From: Altererythrobacter sp. XM-24bin4
Lineage (GTDB): Bacteria > Pseudomonadota > Alphaproteobacteria > Sphingomonadales > Sphingomonadaceae
Length of the DNA: 64,000 nt
Direction of reading: 5' to 3'
Assembly (NCBI GenBank): GCA_003149575.1
Contig: QCWG01000001.1
Span: 1,331,183 to 1,395,182 of the forward strand
In this document: positions 26,792 to 36,274 of the stretch, piece by piece
Numbering within the stretch: the first letter of the stretch is position 1
How the letters are laid out: each line of letters opens with the position of its first letter
Notes under the pieces: model-generated
Databases searched by the model: none
Seen by the model: the letters and a program-made list of their open reading frames with translations, nothing else
Told to the model about the DNA's origin: nothing
Made by a program: the position numbers and the translations under genes

Positions 26792-28324
26792 TTACCCTAG
26801 CATCGTCCGTTCCACCCAGGTCGAATGCACGCCGCTGCTGATCTTGTGCGGCAAAGCCAGTCGACATATCGGCCCTTTCGTCACGTCGCGTGCATCCAGG
26901 ATTGCGAATTCGGACGTGCCGCTATTCTCGTCGATCAGGAAGGTGACCAGATAGGCGTCATCTTCGCGTCCTTGTCGTCCTATCGGTTCAGCCTTCGGCT
27001 GTGCTTCGCAACCGCTACTTGACGAAGATTGCGCCCCTTTCCGCGGTACAATCGGGCTCTCGCTCGCATAGACACCTTCGGGAAGCTCAAACACTTGCTC
27101 CTCGCCAGTCTCGGTATCGTGCTTCACAAATCCGTTGAACAGGAACCAGCCCGGCTTGCTGGTCGTGTGCCAGACATAGCGTGATTTCTTCATCGAATAC
27201 GCCGGATTGATCATGCCAAATTCAACGATGCGATCAGACAGGCGCTCCTCCGAAGTCTCGCCGGTGCTCAAGTTGAAACGCCAGCGATGCATGCGCGGCT
27301 GGAAGCTGTGCTCGTCTACATACGCCATCATATGCGCGTAACGCCCGAATTCTTCGAGAGGATCGGGCATCGGTTTGTCCTGGAAATAGCCTTCCAGCAC
27401 AACCTCATCCTCGCCGTTTTCATTCTTGGCCTCATAGGCGTTGGTCCAATGGAGCACATAGGTCGGTGAGGCTTCGAACCAGCGGATATCTTCCGGCTGG
27501 CCGTGGCGCGGTATCAGTGCGAACCGTGTCGGTACGCCGTCGTGCATGCGCGCGGCGTGAATGTCCTTCTTCAGCGCTTCCTGGTCCCAGAACAGCGGCA
27601 TGTCGTTCAGGATCGACCAATTCTTCGTGATCGCCATGTCATGCGGCAGGCGAGGGCCGGGCAAGGGGATCGGGACATAATGCACCAGCTTGCCCGAGCG
27701 ATCGACAACGCCATAGTGCATGTATGGCGCATGGACCGAATAGTTGAAGAACATCATCTCGCCGGTCTCTTCATCCACCTTGGGATGTGCAGAGACGCCA
27801 TCGAGCGGCCCCCATGGTGCCTTGCCGAGGTTTTCCAGCGAAACCGGGTCCACCATCCATGCTTCACCGCATTGGTAGAACGTGGCGTAAGCTACACCCG
27901 CATGCACAATGATATCAGTACTGCCAGTGTCCTTCAGCCCGCCATGCGCGCCGAAACCGGGCCGTTTCGATGTGCCTTTTGGGTCCATCAAGCCGCCCCA
28001 GAGCGATTGGCCGGCAATCTGTTCAGCCTCGAAGCAATGCGTGCGGATAAAGCGGTTGCGATAGCTGACCTTGCCGCCCCGAATGTCGACCTGATGGATC
28101 ATCGCATCACCATCGAAGGGGTGATGGCGGCCAAGTGGCTGGTGGATGGGGTTTTCCGTGTTGCGGATGTAGATCCCGTCGATGTCGGCGGGCACTTCAC
28201 CTTCGATCACTTCGAGTTCGTCGACTGACACTTCTTCATGCACGGGTGTCCACGGACCAGATAAATAGGGGTGGTTGCTGGGCTCCAGCGAGTATTGCAA
28301 CGGTGCTTCGCGAGTAATTTGCAT
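26792..28324 (-). CDS. Carotenoid oxygenase family protein
   Basis: 510 residues, the normal size for the family. Four histidines expected to hold the non-haem iron are found at His180 (SAHPK), His228 (LPHDMAIT), His292 (VLHWTNAYE) and His500 (GVHSTW, near the C-terminus). The EGEVPADIDGIYIRN segment near residue 41 is the usual start of the beta-propeller. Members cleave carotenoids or stilbenes (lignostilbene dioxygenase) with O2. Substrate cannot be assigned from sequence alone. A single gene on the minus strand. Confidence 0.93.
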   Translation of the reverse strand: MQITREAPLQYSLEPSNHPYLSGPWTPVHEEVSVDELEVIEGEVPADIDGIYIRNTENPIHQPLGRHHPFDGDAMIHQVDIRGGKVSYRNRFIRTHCFEAEQIAGQSLWGGLMDPKGTSKRPGFGAHGGLKDTGSTDIIVHAGVAYATFYQCGEAWMVDPVSLENLGKAPWGPLDGVSAHPKVDEETGEMMFFNYSVHAPYMHYGVVDRSGKLVHYVPIPLPGPRLPHDMAITKNWSILNDMPLFWDQEALKKDIHAARMHDGVPTRFALIPRHGQPEDIRWFEASPTYVLHWTNAYEAKNENGEDEVVLEGYFQDKPMPDPLEEFGRYAHMMAYVDEHSFQPRMHRWRFNLSTGETSEERLSDRIVEFGMINPAYSMKKSRYVWHTTSKPGWFLFNGFVKHDTETGEEQVFELPEGVYASESPIVPRKGAQSSSSSGCEAQPKAEPIGRQGREDDAYLVTFLIDENSGTSEFAILDARDVTKGPICRLALPHKISSGVHSTWVERTMLG

Positions 28325-28529
28325 GACGTTCCTCTCGGCGCGGAGAGTAGCGCGTCCCGGCCGCTACGCAAGTTTCCTACTTCACACGAGGTGACTACAC
28401 GGATGCCGTTCTTTGAACTCGCAGTGATCGGGGATTTCTTGCCGGAAACAGGCTGATGGATTTTCGCGCTCTGGACAGTGTTCCAAGTGTTCCATGCTGT
28501 AGGGTTTCGGGCGGACCGCAGGCGAATGA

Positions 28530-29438
28530 TCAGCTCTTGTTCCTCCGACGGATCATGCCTTCCTGAGCTACGCTGGCGATCAGTTTGCCGTCGCGGTTGA
28601 AGATACGTCCGCGATTGAAGCCGCGCCCGGCGCCGCTCCAGGGTGCATCGGTGGCGTACAGCAGCCATTCGTCCGCGCGGGCTGGACGGTGGAACCAGAT
28701 GGCGTGATCCAGGCTCGCCCCGGTCAACTCGCCGCGCATCCATGACAGGCCATGCGGCAATGCGCTGGTGCCAAGTAATGTAAAGTCACTGGCATAGGCG
28801 ATCACCGCGCGGTGCAGCGCGGGATCATCGGGCAGAGGCGCAGCTGCGCGGAACCAGCTATGCGCGCTGGGCTGGCGGGGTTCTGAATTCATCCAGTGCA
28901 GCTTGTCGGTCGTACGCATATCGATGGGGCGCGGGCGGAGCATGACATCGCGCGCTGTGCCTTCGATCCCGGCCTGGTCCGCATATTCGCGGCGGAGCTC
29001 CATATCGGGGCGCAAATCCTCGGGCTGCGGGACATCGGGCATCTGATAGTCGTCATGCTCAAGCCCCGGCTCGGGCTTCTGGAAGCTGGCCACCAGATTA
29101 AGGATTGGGCGGTTGCTGCCATCCTCTTCCAATTGGCTGGCGACGACGCGGCGGTTGGAGAAGCTGCGCCCGTCGAAATCGGCCGCGACATCCAACGTGG
29201 TTTCCGGGCCTTCTTTGCCCCCGCGCAGAAAGTACGCGTGCATGGAATGCGCTTCCTTGCCATCGCCGACCGTTGCTTGCGCGGCCTGGAGCGCTTGTGC
29301 GATCACTTGTCCGCCGAACATCCGGCCGACGCCATTCTTCTGCGCTTTGCCAGTGAATTGCATTGCGCCAGCGGGCTCCACTGTGAGCAGCTTTACAAGG
29401 CCGGCGACCATGCGTTCGGGGGAGGCTGTGTCGGTCAT
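28530..29438 (-). CDS. tesB: Acyl-CoA thioesterase II
   Basis: 302 residues from ATG at 29438, chosen because it gives the typical MTDTASPERMVAGLVKLLTVEP start. Double hotdog fold: FGGQVIAQALQAAQATV and HSMHAYFLRGG in the first half, and IAYASDFTLLGTSALPHG, bearing the catalytic Asp, plus SLDHAIWFHRP in the second. Hydrolyses medium- to long-chain acyl-CoA in the cytosol. It reads away from the hppA terminator but is on the same strand upstream of the carotenoid oxygenase, with a ~205-base gap that holds nothing I can identify. Confidence 0.95.
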   Translation of the reverse strand: MTDTASPERMVAGLVKLLTVEPAGAMQFTGKAQKNGVGRMFGGQVIAQALQAAQATVGDGKEAHSMHAYFLRGGKEGPETTLDVAADFDGRSFSNRRVVASQLEEDGSNRPILNLVASFQKPEPGLEHDDYQMPDVPQPEDLRPDMELRREYADQAGIEGTARDVMLRPRPIDMRTTDKLHWMNSEPRQPSAHSWFRAAAPLPDDPALHRAVIAYASDFTLLGTSALPHGLSWMRGELTGASLDHAIWFHRPARADEWLLYATDAPWSGAGRGFNRGRIFNRDGKLIASVAQEGMIRRRNKS

Positions 29439-29498
29439 GAAGGAAGCATTGCTTCGCGCTGACGCGAACGTCAACGCGCCAAATTCCTCAGACCAAAG

Positions 29499-29530
29499 AA
29501 AAACCCCGCCCGGATCGCTCCGAGCGGGGT
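29499..29530 (-). terminator. Rho-independent terminator of hppA
   Basis: On the minus strand the hairpin ACCCCGCTCGGA-GCGA-TCCGGGCGGGGT is followed by TTTTT. It lies 28 bases after the hppA stop and is the clearest intrinsic terminator in the window. Confidence 0.9.
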
Positions 29531-29557
29531 CCCAGTCCCTCAAGGGGAACTCTTGTC

Positions 29558-31675
29558 TTAGTGAGCACCAGCCAGTGCAGCAAGCAGAAGCAATGCGACG
29601 ATGTTGGTGATCTTGATCATCGGGTTCACGGCCGGGCCTGCGGTATCCTTGTACGGGTCACCCACAGTGTCACCAGTTACAGCAGCCTTGTGAGCTTCAG
29701 AGCCCTTGCCGCCGTGGTTACCGTCTTCGATGTACTTCTTGGCGTTATCCCAGGCGCCACCACCAGCTGTCATCGACAGGGCAACGAACAGACCGCCTAC
29801 GATCACGCCGAGGAGTAGAGCGCCTACGGCCGCGAACGCTTCGTTCTGGCCCGCCAGGAAGTAGATCACGTAGTAGGTCGCGATCGGCGCAAGCACCGGA
29901 AGCAGCGACGGGATGATCATTTCCTTGATTGCGGCCTTGGTCACCAGGTCAACGGTACGGGCATAGTCTGGACGGCTGGTGCCCTCCATGATGCCCGGGT
30001 CGTTCGCGAACTGGTCACGCACGTCTACAACCACGTCACCCGCAGCGCGGCCAACAGCGGTCATGCCCATTGCACCGAACAGGTACGGCAGCAATGCGCC
30101 GAGCAGCAAACCGACGATCACGTAAGGATTCTCGAGGCTGAAGTTGACTTCAGCGTTCGGGAAATACTCGCGAAGGTCAGCGGTGTATGCAGCGAACAGC
30201 ACGAGCGCTGCGAGACCGGCGGAGCCGATTGCATAGCCCTTGGTCACAGCCTTGGTGGTGTTGCCAACCGCGTCGAGTAGGTCGGTCTTTTCGCGGACGC
30301 TTTCGTCCAGACCGGCCATTTCAGCGATACCGCCAGCATTGTCGGTTACTGGGCCGTAAGCATCAAGCGCGACAACCATGCCAGCAAGTGCGAGCATTGC
30401 CGTAGCACCGAATGCGAGGCCGAGCAGACCAGCAAGCTGGTATGCGCCGATGATCGCAGCGATGATCACGATGGTAGGCAGAGCGGTTGATTCAAGGCTG
30501 ATTGCCAGACCCTGGATCACGTTGGTGCCGTGGCCCGTTTCTGAAGCCTTGGCGATCGAGCGTACCGGACGGTAGTTGGTGCCGGTGTAGTACTCTGTGA
30601 TCCAGATGATGACGCCGGTCAGAACCAGACCGATCAACGAGCAATAGAACAAGTCACGGCCGGTAAATTCGACCATACCCAGGCCCGGATTGAGCACTGT
30701 GTTCATGTCCATGCCAGCTGTGCCCAGTGCGTATGACGTTGCATACCAGATCAGTGGGATCGCCAGAACGGCGGTAACGACGAAGCCCTTGTACATCGCG
30801 CCCATGACATTTGTGCCATTGCCGAGACGGACAAAGTAAGTGCCAATGATTGATGTCACGATACACGCGCCGCCAATCAGCAGCGGAAGTGCCATCAATG
30901 GCAGCAACAGATCGCCAATACCGGTCAGAAGCAGCGCCATCAGAACCATGGTTGCGCCAACGGTCACAACATAGGTTTCGAACAGGTCGGCAGCCATGCC
31001 GGCACAGTCGCCAACATTGTCGCCCACGTTATCAGCGATGGTCGCCGGATTGCGGGGGTCGTCTTCAGGAATGCCTGCCTCGACTTTACCGACCAGGTCG
31101 GCGCCAACGTCTGCAGCCTTGGTGAAGATACCACCGCCCAGACGTGCGAAGATCGAGATCAGCGATGCACCGAATGCCAGCCCAACCAGCCCGTCAATGA
31201 CCGCACGACTGTTCTCTTCGAGTTCCATCGGACCGATCAGAACGTAGAAGAATACAGCGATAGCCAGAAGAGCCAAGCCTGCCACCAGCATGCCGGTGAT
31301 CGCGCCAGCGCGGAATGCGATGGTGAGGCCCTGCTGCAAACCAGTGCTTGCTGCCTGTGCTGTGCGTACGTTGGAGCGAACCGAGATGTTCATCCCGATA
31401 TAGCCTGCAACTCCTGACAGGACTGCGCCGATAACGAAACCTACAGCCGGGATCGCGCCGAGGAACACCCCGACCAAGATTGCGACAACCACACCGACGC
31501 CGCCAATGGTAGTGTATTGGCGATTGAGATAGGCCTGCGCGCCTTCTTGAATGGCACCGGCGATTTCTTGCATTTTTGCGTTCCCGGGATCTGCCCCGAG
31601 AACTTGGCGGCTGGTGAAAATGCCATATACGATGGCAAGCAGTCCCAGCCCGATTGAAATACGAATTAGGTCCAC
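29558..31675 (-). CDS. hppA: Membrane-bound proton-pumping pyrophosphatase, K+-independent type
   Basis: 705 residues with about 15-16 transmembrane helices. The pyrophosphate site is intact: [20 protein letters not shown] with the DVGADLVGK motif, [19 protein letters not shown], and the late NAKKYIEDG. The [10 protein letters not shown] segment has Lys where K+-dependent enzymes have Ala (GNTTAA), which is the known marker of the K+-independent subclass. It couples PPi hydrolysis to H+ export, returning energy from biosynthetic PPi. Last gene of the hisG-hisD-nusB-thiL direction, 143 bases downstream of thiL; ends at a strong terminator. Confidence 0.97.
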   Translation of the reverse strand: MDLIRISIGLGLLAIVYGIFTSRQVLGADPGNAKMQEIAGAIQEGAQAYLNRQYTTIGGVGVVVAILVGVFLGAIPAVGFVIGAVLSGVAGYIGMNISVRSNVRTAQAASTGLQQGLTIAFRAGAITGMLVAGLALLAIAVFFYVLIGPMELEENSRAVIDGLVGLAFGASLISIFARLGGGIFTKAADVGADLVGKVEAGIPEDDPRNPATIADNVGDNVGDCAGMAADLFETYVVTVGATMVLMALLLTGIGDLLLPLMALPLLIGGACIVTSIIGTYFVRLGNGTNVMGAMYKGFVVTAVLAIPLIWYATSYALGTAGMDMNTVLNPGLGMVEFTGRDLFYCSLIGLVLTGVIIWITEYYTGTNYRPVRSIAKASETGHGTNVIQGLAISLESTALPTIVIIAAIIGAYQLAGLLGLAFGATAMLALAGMVVALDAYGPVTDNAGGIAEMAGLDESVREKTDLLDAVGNTTKAVTKGYAIGSAGLAALVLFAAYTADLREYFPNAEVNFSLENPYVIVGLLLGALLPYLFGAMGMTAVGRAAGDVVVDVRDQFANDPGIMEGTSRPDYARTVDLVTKAAIKEMIIPSLLPVLAPIATYYVIYFLAGQNEAFAAVGALLLGVIVGGLFVALSMTAGGGAWDNAKKYIEDGNHGGKGSEAHKAAVTGDTVGDPYKDTAGPAVNPMIKITNIVALLLLAALAGAH

Positions 31676-31818
31676 GAACTCTTCCCCTTAAACCCACGTG
31701 GAAATACGCCCCTGCGGACGCAGAGGCGATTAGTGCAGGTGCTATACGGTATGCGACGCGGGTGACAAGGGTGAAATCGGCGGTTTGCGGCCAATTTCCT
31801 TGCGTTTCACCAGTTTCG

Positions 31819-32646
31819 CTAGTGTTGGTAGCCTAAACCTTCCGGGTTCACGATCGGATTGCCATCGAGTATCAGCGGCGCAAAACCTTGCTGTTCGACT
31901 GTGCCAATGCGCATGCAGTCGATAGGTGGTTCGGATTCGAGCGGTAGCGTGAATAATAACTCGTAATCATCGCCCCAACGCATGCATTCATTGCGTCTTT
32001 CATTCGATGCCACGGGTACGAGTGCACTGTCGATTGCAATAGAGACTTCGCTTGCACTTGCCATGCGGAAAGCATCAAGCATCAGCCCGTCCGAGATATC
32101 CATCATTGCGCTTACATGTGGTGCGAGAGCTTGGCCTTCACTAAGGCGGGGGGTAGGGCGGTTGTAGGCGGCTAGATGTTCTGGATCGTCTTCAAAACCC
32201 AACATCGCGCAACCCAGCTGCCCTGTGACGTATAACTGATCGTCAATCTGCGCGCCGCAGCGCGACGGAACCGGTGTATGCGAGGCTCGACCGATTGCGG
32301 TTAAGCCGAAAGTGCGTTTACCAGTTGCCTTGATCGTATCCCCGCCAAGCAAAGGAACATCATGGGCGGAGAGCACTTCATGCAAGCCTTCAAGAAACCG
32401 TTCGTCGCCACTGCCAAGGCTATGGCCTAACAGCACACCTATCGGTTCTGCACCTTTGGACGCGAGATCTGACAGATTCACCGCGACCAGCTTCCAAGCG
32501 GCGTCCGCCAAGTCGCCGCCTTCCTGGAAATGCGTGCCTTCGACGATCATGTCATGAGTCAGGATCAGCGCTTCATTACCGATCTCAATTATCGCGCAAT
32601 CATCATCAAGCCCGCGCGCGCCCGGATGCAGCGGGAGTTTGCGCAA
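31819..32646 (-). CDS. thiL: Thiamine-monophosphate kinase
   Basis: 275 residues from TTG at 32646. ThiL motifs are visible: LDDDCAIIEIG near the start, THDMIVEGTHF, AVNLSDLASKGAEP and MMDISDGLMLDA, with Asp clusters that bind Mg-ATP. It phosphorylates thiamine monophosphate to the active pyrophosphate cofactor. The homologous N-terminus seems to extend upstream (codons for IDERGFIEA precede the TTG), but no ATG, GTG or TTG exists there before an in-frame stop; the only candidates are ATA or GTC codons next to the nusB stop. The start is therefore uncertain. Confidence 0.93.
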   Translation of the reverse strand: MRKLPLHPGARGLDDDCAIIEIGNEALILTHDMIVEGTHFQEGGDLADAAWKLVAVNLSDLASKGAEPIGVLLGHSLGSGDERFLEGLHEVLSAHDVPLLGGDTIKATGKRTFGLTAIGRASHTPVPSRCGAQIDDQLYVTGQLGCAMLGFEDDPEHLAAYNRPTPRLSEGQALAPHVSAMMDISDGLMLDAFRMASASEVSIAIDSALVPVASNERRNECMRWGDDYELLFTLPLESEPPIDCMRIGTVEQQGFAPLILDGNPIVNPEGLGYQH

Positions 32647-32669
32647 GGCTTCGATGAAACCGCGTTCGT

Positions 32670-33137
32670 CTATGACCGCACATCCTTGCCAATGGCATCA
32701 AGGATGCCGTTGACGAATTTGGCTTCGCGATCGTCGAAGAAAGCTTTTGCGACATCGACATACTCATTGATCGCAGTTGCGGTTGGCACATCGGCGCGGG
32801 CCATCAATTCGTAGGCCCCGGCGCGCAGGATTTGCAGCATGGTCTTGTCGAGCCGCGCTATTGTCCACCCGTCGGCCAACTTGCCGACAAGCAGTTCATC
32901 AATCTCCTCGCGGCGGGCATCCACTCCGCTGACGATATCGTCAAAGAAATCGACTTCGGCATCGGCAAAGACCTCGCCTTCATGATCTTCGTCATCGACT
33001 TCGCAGCCCAGCCGGTGCTGGTGAAATTCGTTGAGCAGTCTGGCAAGGGCAGTGCCTTCCATTTGCATCTGGTAAAGCGCCTGAACCGCAGCAAGACGTG
33101 CAGCAGACCGGGCCTGAGAGCGAGCGGGGGTATTCAT
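32670..33137 (-). CDS. nusB: Transcription antitermination factor NusB
   Basis: 155 residues, all-helical. Motifs RSAARLAAVQALYQMQ at the N-terminus and ATAINEYVDVAKAFFDDREAKFVNGILDAI at the C-terminus are typical. NusB with NusE binds boxA in rRNA transcripts. A short acidic insertion (EVDDEDHEGEVFADAEVDF) lies about residues 45-65. Its start overlaps the hisD stop by four bases and it is immediately followed by thiL. Confidence 0.96.
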   Translation of the reverse strand: MNTPARSQARSAARLAAVQALYQMQMEGTALARLLNEFHQHRLGCEVDDEDHEGEVFADAEVDFFDDIVSGVDARREEIDELLVGKLADGWTIARLDKTMLQILRAGAYELMARADVPTATAINEYVDVAKAFFDDREAKFVNGILDAIGKDVRS

Positions 33138-34423
33138 TTGAGCCTCAATTCAACCGATTTGGCGTGCGCGGGCAAGCCCTCTGCATGTGCCAGCGATACC
33201 GCAGCAGGACCGATCCTGCCGAGCGAAGCATCGTCCAATGCAATAAAGCTGGTGCGTTTCATAAAATCGAGCACGGAAAGCCCGCTGGCAAAACGCGCAC
33301 GTCGCCCGGTGGGCAAAACATGGTTTGGCCCTGCCACATAGTCACCGATGGCCTCCGGCGTCATCCGGCCAAGGAAAACGCTGCCAGCGTGACGGATCGC
33401 TTTGAGTAAGGGTTCCGGGTCAGCTACTGCAAGTTCGACATGCTCAGCGGCCAACTGATCAGCGAGCGGTGCTGCATCGGCCACATTGTCGACGATGATG
33501 ATAGCACCATTTGCGTTCCAGCTCGCAGTGGCCGTTTCACAGGTAGCAAGCTCGACCAGTTGTGCTTCAACCTGCGCCGACACCGCATCGGCAAAACCGG
33601 CGTCGTCAGTGATCAGGATTGATTGCGAAGTCGGGTCATGTTCCGCCTGACTGAGCAAGTCTGCTGCGATCCAGTCTGCGCGATTGTGCTTGTCCGCAAT
33701 CACTAGGATTTCGCTTGGGCCAGCGACCATGTCGATCCCGACGACGCCGAACAACTGGCGTTTCGCCTCTGCCACCCAGGCATTGCCCGGGCCAGTAATG
33801 ACATCCACTTTGGCGATGCGATCGGTTCCATAGGCTAGCGCTGCGACTGCTTGTGCGCCGCCGACACGCCAGATCTCGTCGACGCCTGCCATGTGCGCAG
33901 CCGCGAGAACCAATGGGTTGGTCTTTCCTTGCGGGGTAGGGGTGACCACCACCAACCGCTCTACCCCTGCTACCTTAGCTGGAATGGCATTCATCAGCAG
34001 CGAGGATGGATAGGCTGCACGTCCGCCCGGAACATACAGACCAGCCGCATCAACCGCGCGCCAGATCGCACCTTGGCGCACGCCCGCATCATCGGTGAAA
34101 TCGCGGTTCGCGGGAAGCTGGTCGGCATGATAGGCGCGGATCCGCTCTGCTGCGAGTTCCAGCGCGTCGCGTAATTCGCCGTCCAGAGCCTCGTATGCTT
34201 CTTTGCATTCATCCGCGGTGATGATCCAGTCGCAATCGCTGGCCAGTTCGTGACTATCGAAACGCTGCGAATATTCCGCCAGCGCCGCATCGCCGCGCGC
34301 CTTTACGTCAGCCAATATGCGGGCAACGTCTGCGCTGACATCAGCATCGCTTTCGCGCCGAGCATTGACCAAGGCATCGAATGCGGCAGCAAAGCCTGGA
34401 TCAGAGGAAACCAGTCTTTGCAT
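33134..34423 (-). CDS. hisD: Histidinol dehydrogenase
   Basis: 429 residues from ATG at 34423. Intact motifs include VPGGRAAYPSSLLMNAIPAKVAG, GGAQAVAALAYGT, DMVAGPSEILVIAD and DLLSQAEHDPTSQ with the zinc ligands, and NHVLPTGRRARFASGLSV. It oxidises L-histidinol to histidine in two NAD+-dependent steps. The ATG overlaps the hisG stop (TGATG), and nusB overlaps its end. Confidence 0.98.
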   Translation of the reverse strand: MQRLVSSDPGFAAAFDALVNARRESDADVSADVARILADVKARGDAALAEYSQRFDSHELASDCDWIITADECKEAYEALDGELRDALELAAERIRAYHADQLPANRDFTDDAGVRQGAIWRAVDAAGLYVPGGRAAYPSSLLMNAIPAKVAGVERLVVVTPTPQGKTNPLVLAAAHMAGVDEIWRVGGAQAVAALAYGTDRIAKVDVITGPGNAWVAEAKRQLFGVVGIDMVAGPSEILVIADKHNRADWIAADLLSQAEHDPTSQSILITDDAGFADAVSAQVEAQLVELATCETATASWNANGAIIIVDNVADAAPLADQLAAEHVELAVADPEPLLKAIRHAGSVFLGRMTPEAIGDYVAGPNHVLPTGRRARFASGLSVLDFMKRTSFIALDDASLGRIGPAAVSLAHAEGLPAHAKSVELRLK

Positions 34424-35091
34424 CAAGCCGCAGCTTTCTTGCTGGCAAACTCGCGGAAGGCAGACACAAGTTCAGCGACGCGTGGATCGGTTTTCAGCGC
34501 CGCGCGATTGACGATCAGCCGCGCAGAAATGTCCAAGATACGATCAGTCTCGACCAGACCATTTTGCTTCAGTGTCGCGCCGGTTGATACCAGATCCACG
34601 ATCTGCCGCGCCAAACCCAGCGACGGTGCCAATTCCATAGCCCCATTCAGCTTGACGCACTCAGCCTGAATGCCTTGCGCCTCGAAATGTCGGCGCGTGA
34701 GATTGGGGTATTTGGTTGCAACGCGCAGATGGCTGACTGTGCTGCTTGGTGCTTCGTCCCCGGCTACGCGTGCAACCGACAGTCGGCAGTGGCCGATGTC
34801 CAGATCAACCGGTGCATAAAGGTCAGCGTAATCGAACTCCTCGATCACGTCAGAGCCGACGATACCGATCTGCGCTGCGCCATGCGCGACGAAGGTGGCT
34901 ACGTCGAAAGCGCGCACGCGGATCAGCCGCATATCTGGACGCGTTGTTGCAAAACTTAGCGCGCGGTTGCCTTTGTCGTGAAAGGCATCTTCCGGCACCA
35001 CGCCTGCATGCGCCATCAAGGGCAGCGATTCATCGAGAATGCGGCCTTTGGGAATGGCGAAAGTCAGCAGTTTGTTCACGATGTCAGTCAT
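34423..35091 (-). CDS. hisG: ATP phosphoribosyltransferase, short form
   Basis: 222 residues from ATG at 35091 ([22 protein letters not shown]). The size and absence of a C-terminal regulatory domain identify the short form, which works in an octamer with HisZ. hisZ is not in the window. Motifs [10 protein letters not shown] and the PRPP-binding [14 protein letters not shown] are present. It catalyses the first step of histidine synthesis. The upstream short frame ends in an ATGA overlap with this start. Confidence 0.97.
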   Translation of the reverse strand: MTDIVNKLLTFAIPKGRILDESLPLMAHAGVVPEDAFHDKGNRALSFATTRPDMRLIRVRAFDVATFVAHGAAQIGIVGSDVIEEFDYADLYAPVDLDIGHCRLSVARVAGDEAPSSTVSHLRVATKYPNLTRRHFEAQGIQAECVKLNGAMELAPSLGLARQIVDLVSTGATLKQNGLVETDRILDISARLIVNRAALKTDPRVAELVSAFREFASKKAAA

Positions 35092-35213
35092 TGCGTGGCG
35101 GCACTTAGTGACTGGCGGCAGAAAGGGCAATGAAAAGGAGGCGCAGTGGCGGATAGTGCGTTGATGGACATGACATCCGTGTCAGAGAGGGCATCGAATG
35201 GCAGGCTGAGCAT
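35088..35213 (-). CDS. Possible short leader gene coupled to hisG, unknown
   Basis: A minus-strand frame of 41 residues from ATG at 35213 (extendable to a TTG at 35315, 75 residues) ends with TGA overlapping the hisG ATG as ATGA. The C-terminal part reads [17 protein letters not shown], with a CxxC pair that could be half of a zinc ribbon. There is no clear ribosome-binding site and no family is recognised. It is not a histidine-rich attenuator peptide. The four-base overlap is the main reason to list it; it may be chance. The rest of the 35092-35378 gap shows nothing else. Confidence 0.3.
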   Translation of the reverse strand: MLSLPFDALSDTDVMSINALSATAPPFHCPFCRQSLSAATQ

Positions 35214-35378
35214 GCTGAAAAGGGTGGGGCGCCTGGCACGGGGCGCTTTATTCGCGCTACTCTGAAGTTGCTTGATGGAGACACTGCGACCGGCCGGAGC
35301 ATGGCCAATTGGCAAGAGCTGGCGGTGAAAGACGCCATGCTGCTGCGGATCGCGGGCGCGGGTCGAATGGTTGGCGGG

Positions 35379-36272
35379 CTAGCCGTTGGCTGCCAAGAAA
35401 TATTCCATCGCGGCGATCACCTTGTCCGGCGCCTCCCAAGGAACGAAATGCCCGCAATCGGGCACTTGAACGATGGTTAGTGGATCGATCACTTCGTCCA
35501 GCCCTTCGAGATTTTCCGGCGGCAATGCCAAATCATCCAGCGCCCAGATCACCAGCGTCGGGATCGTCAGCTTGGGAATTGGCGGAGGCGTGTAACCCGC
35601 GGGAACTTCGAACGGCTCGTCCATCGTTGGGACAGTCATCTGGCTGGCGCGATAGTAATTGAGCATGCCGAAACACGCGTCGCGATCTTCCCAATCCCTT
35701 AGCAATTGCGCGCGTTCTTCAGCGGGCATTGTGTCGGGCCGGTCCCAATTCACTTCCTGTTTCAGGATGCCGGTGATCCCCTTCTCGCGGATCATGCCAT
35801 CATTGGCAGGGTCACGAAACGCGCGAATATATTGGCTCGCCTCACGCTGGCCGCGATTGGTGTAGAGCAGCTTCTGAAACACGGCCGGATGCGGAGCATT
35901 GGCAATAATCGCACTCTCCACGCGGGTATGCTGTCCACCCAGTGCCACACCCCAGGCAATCGCGCCACCCCAATCGTGTCCCACGATAGTGAACTTGGCG
36001 ATTCTCAGTGCGTCGGCGAGAAGAAAGACATCACCGATCAGCTTGTCGGGCGTATAGGCGTCGACTTCTTGCGGTTTTGAAGAACCGCGATAGCCGCGCT
36101 GATCGGGGGCAATGCACCGAAAACGGTCACTGAAATGTGCGATTTGGTGTCGCCATGTGCGATGGCTTTCGGGAAAACCATGCAGGAAAATTAGGGCAGG
36201 GGCGTCGACCGGGCCTTCATCGACCACGTCAAGTTCGATACCGTTCGCGAGCGATACGCGCTTTTGCTCCAT
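35379..36272 (-). CDS. Alpha/beta hydrolase, epoxide hydrolase-like
   Basis: 297 residues. HGFPES (31-36) is the oxyanion-hole motif, and the nucleophile elbow is GHDWGG with Asp100, as in epoxide hydrolases and haloalkane dehalogenases rather than serine esterases. Asp246 or Asp247 and His275 (DCGHFVPWE) complete a likely triad. Tyr207 and Tyr208 in the lid could polarise an epoxide. Cytosolic; the natural substrate is unknown. It lies two bases after an SDR gene on the same strand, suggesting co-transcription. Confidence 0.92.
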   Translation of the reverse strand: MEQKRVSLANGIELDVVDEGPVDAPALIFLHGFPESHRTWRHQIAHFSDRFRCIAPDQRGYRGSSKPQEVDAYTPDKLIGDVFLLADALRIAKFTIVGHDWGGAIAWGVALGGQHTRVESAIIANAPHPAVFQKLLYTNRGQREASQYIRAFRDPANDGMIREKGITGILKQEVNWDRPDTMPAEERAQLLRDWEDRDACFGMLNYYRASQMTVPTMDEPFEVPAGYTPPPIPKLTIPTLVIWALDDLALPPENLEGLDEVIDPLTIVQVPDCGHFVPWEAPDKVIAAMEYFLAANG

Positions 36273-36274
36273 TG

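Noticed and set aside
28404-28457. Small frame encoding MPFFELAVIGDFLPETG upstream of the carotenoid oxygenase
   Set aside because: Only 17 residues, no ribosome-binding site, and opposite in strand to the nearby genes; no support for translation.
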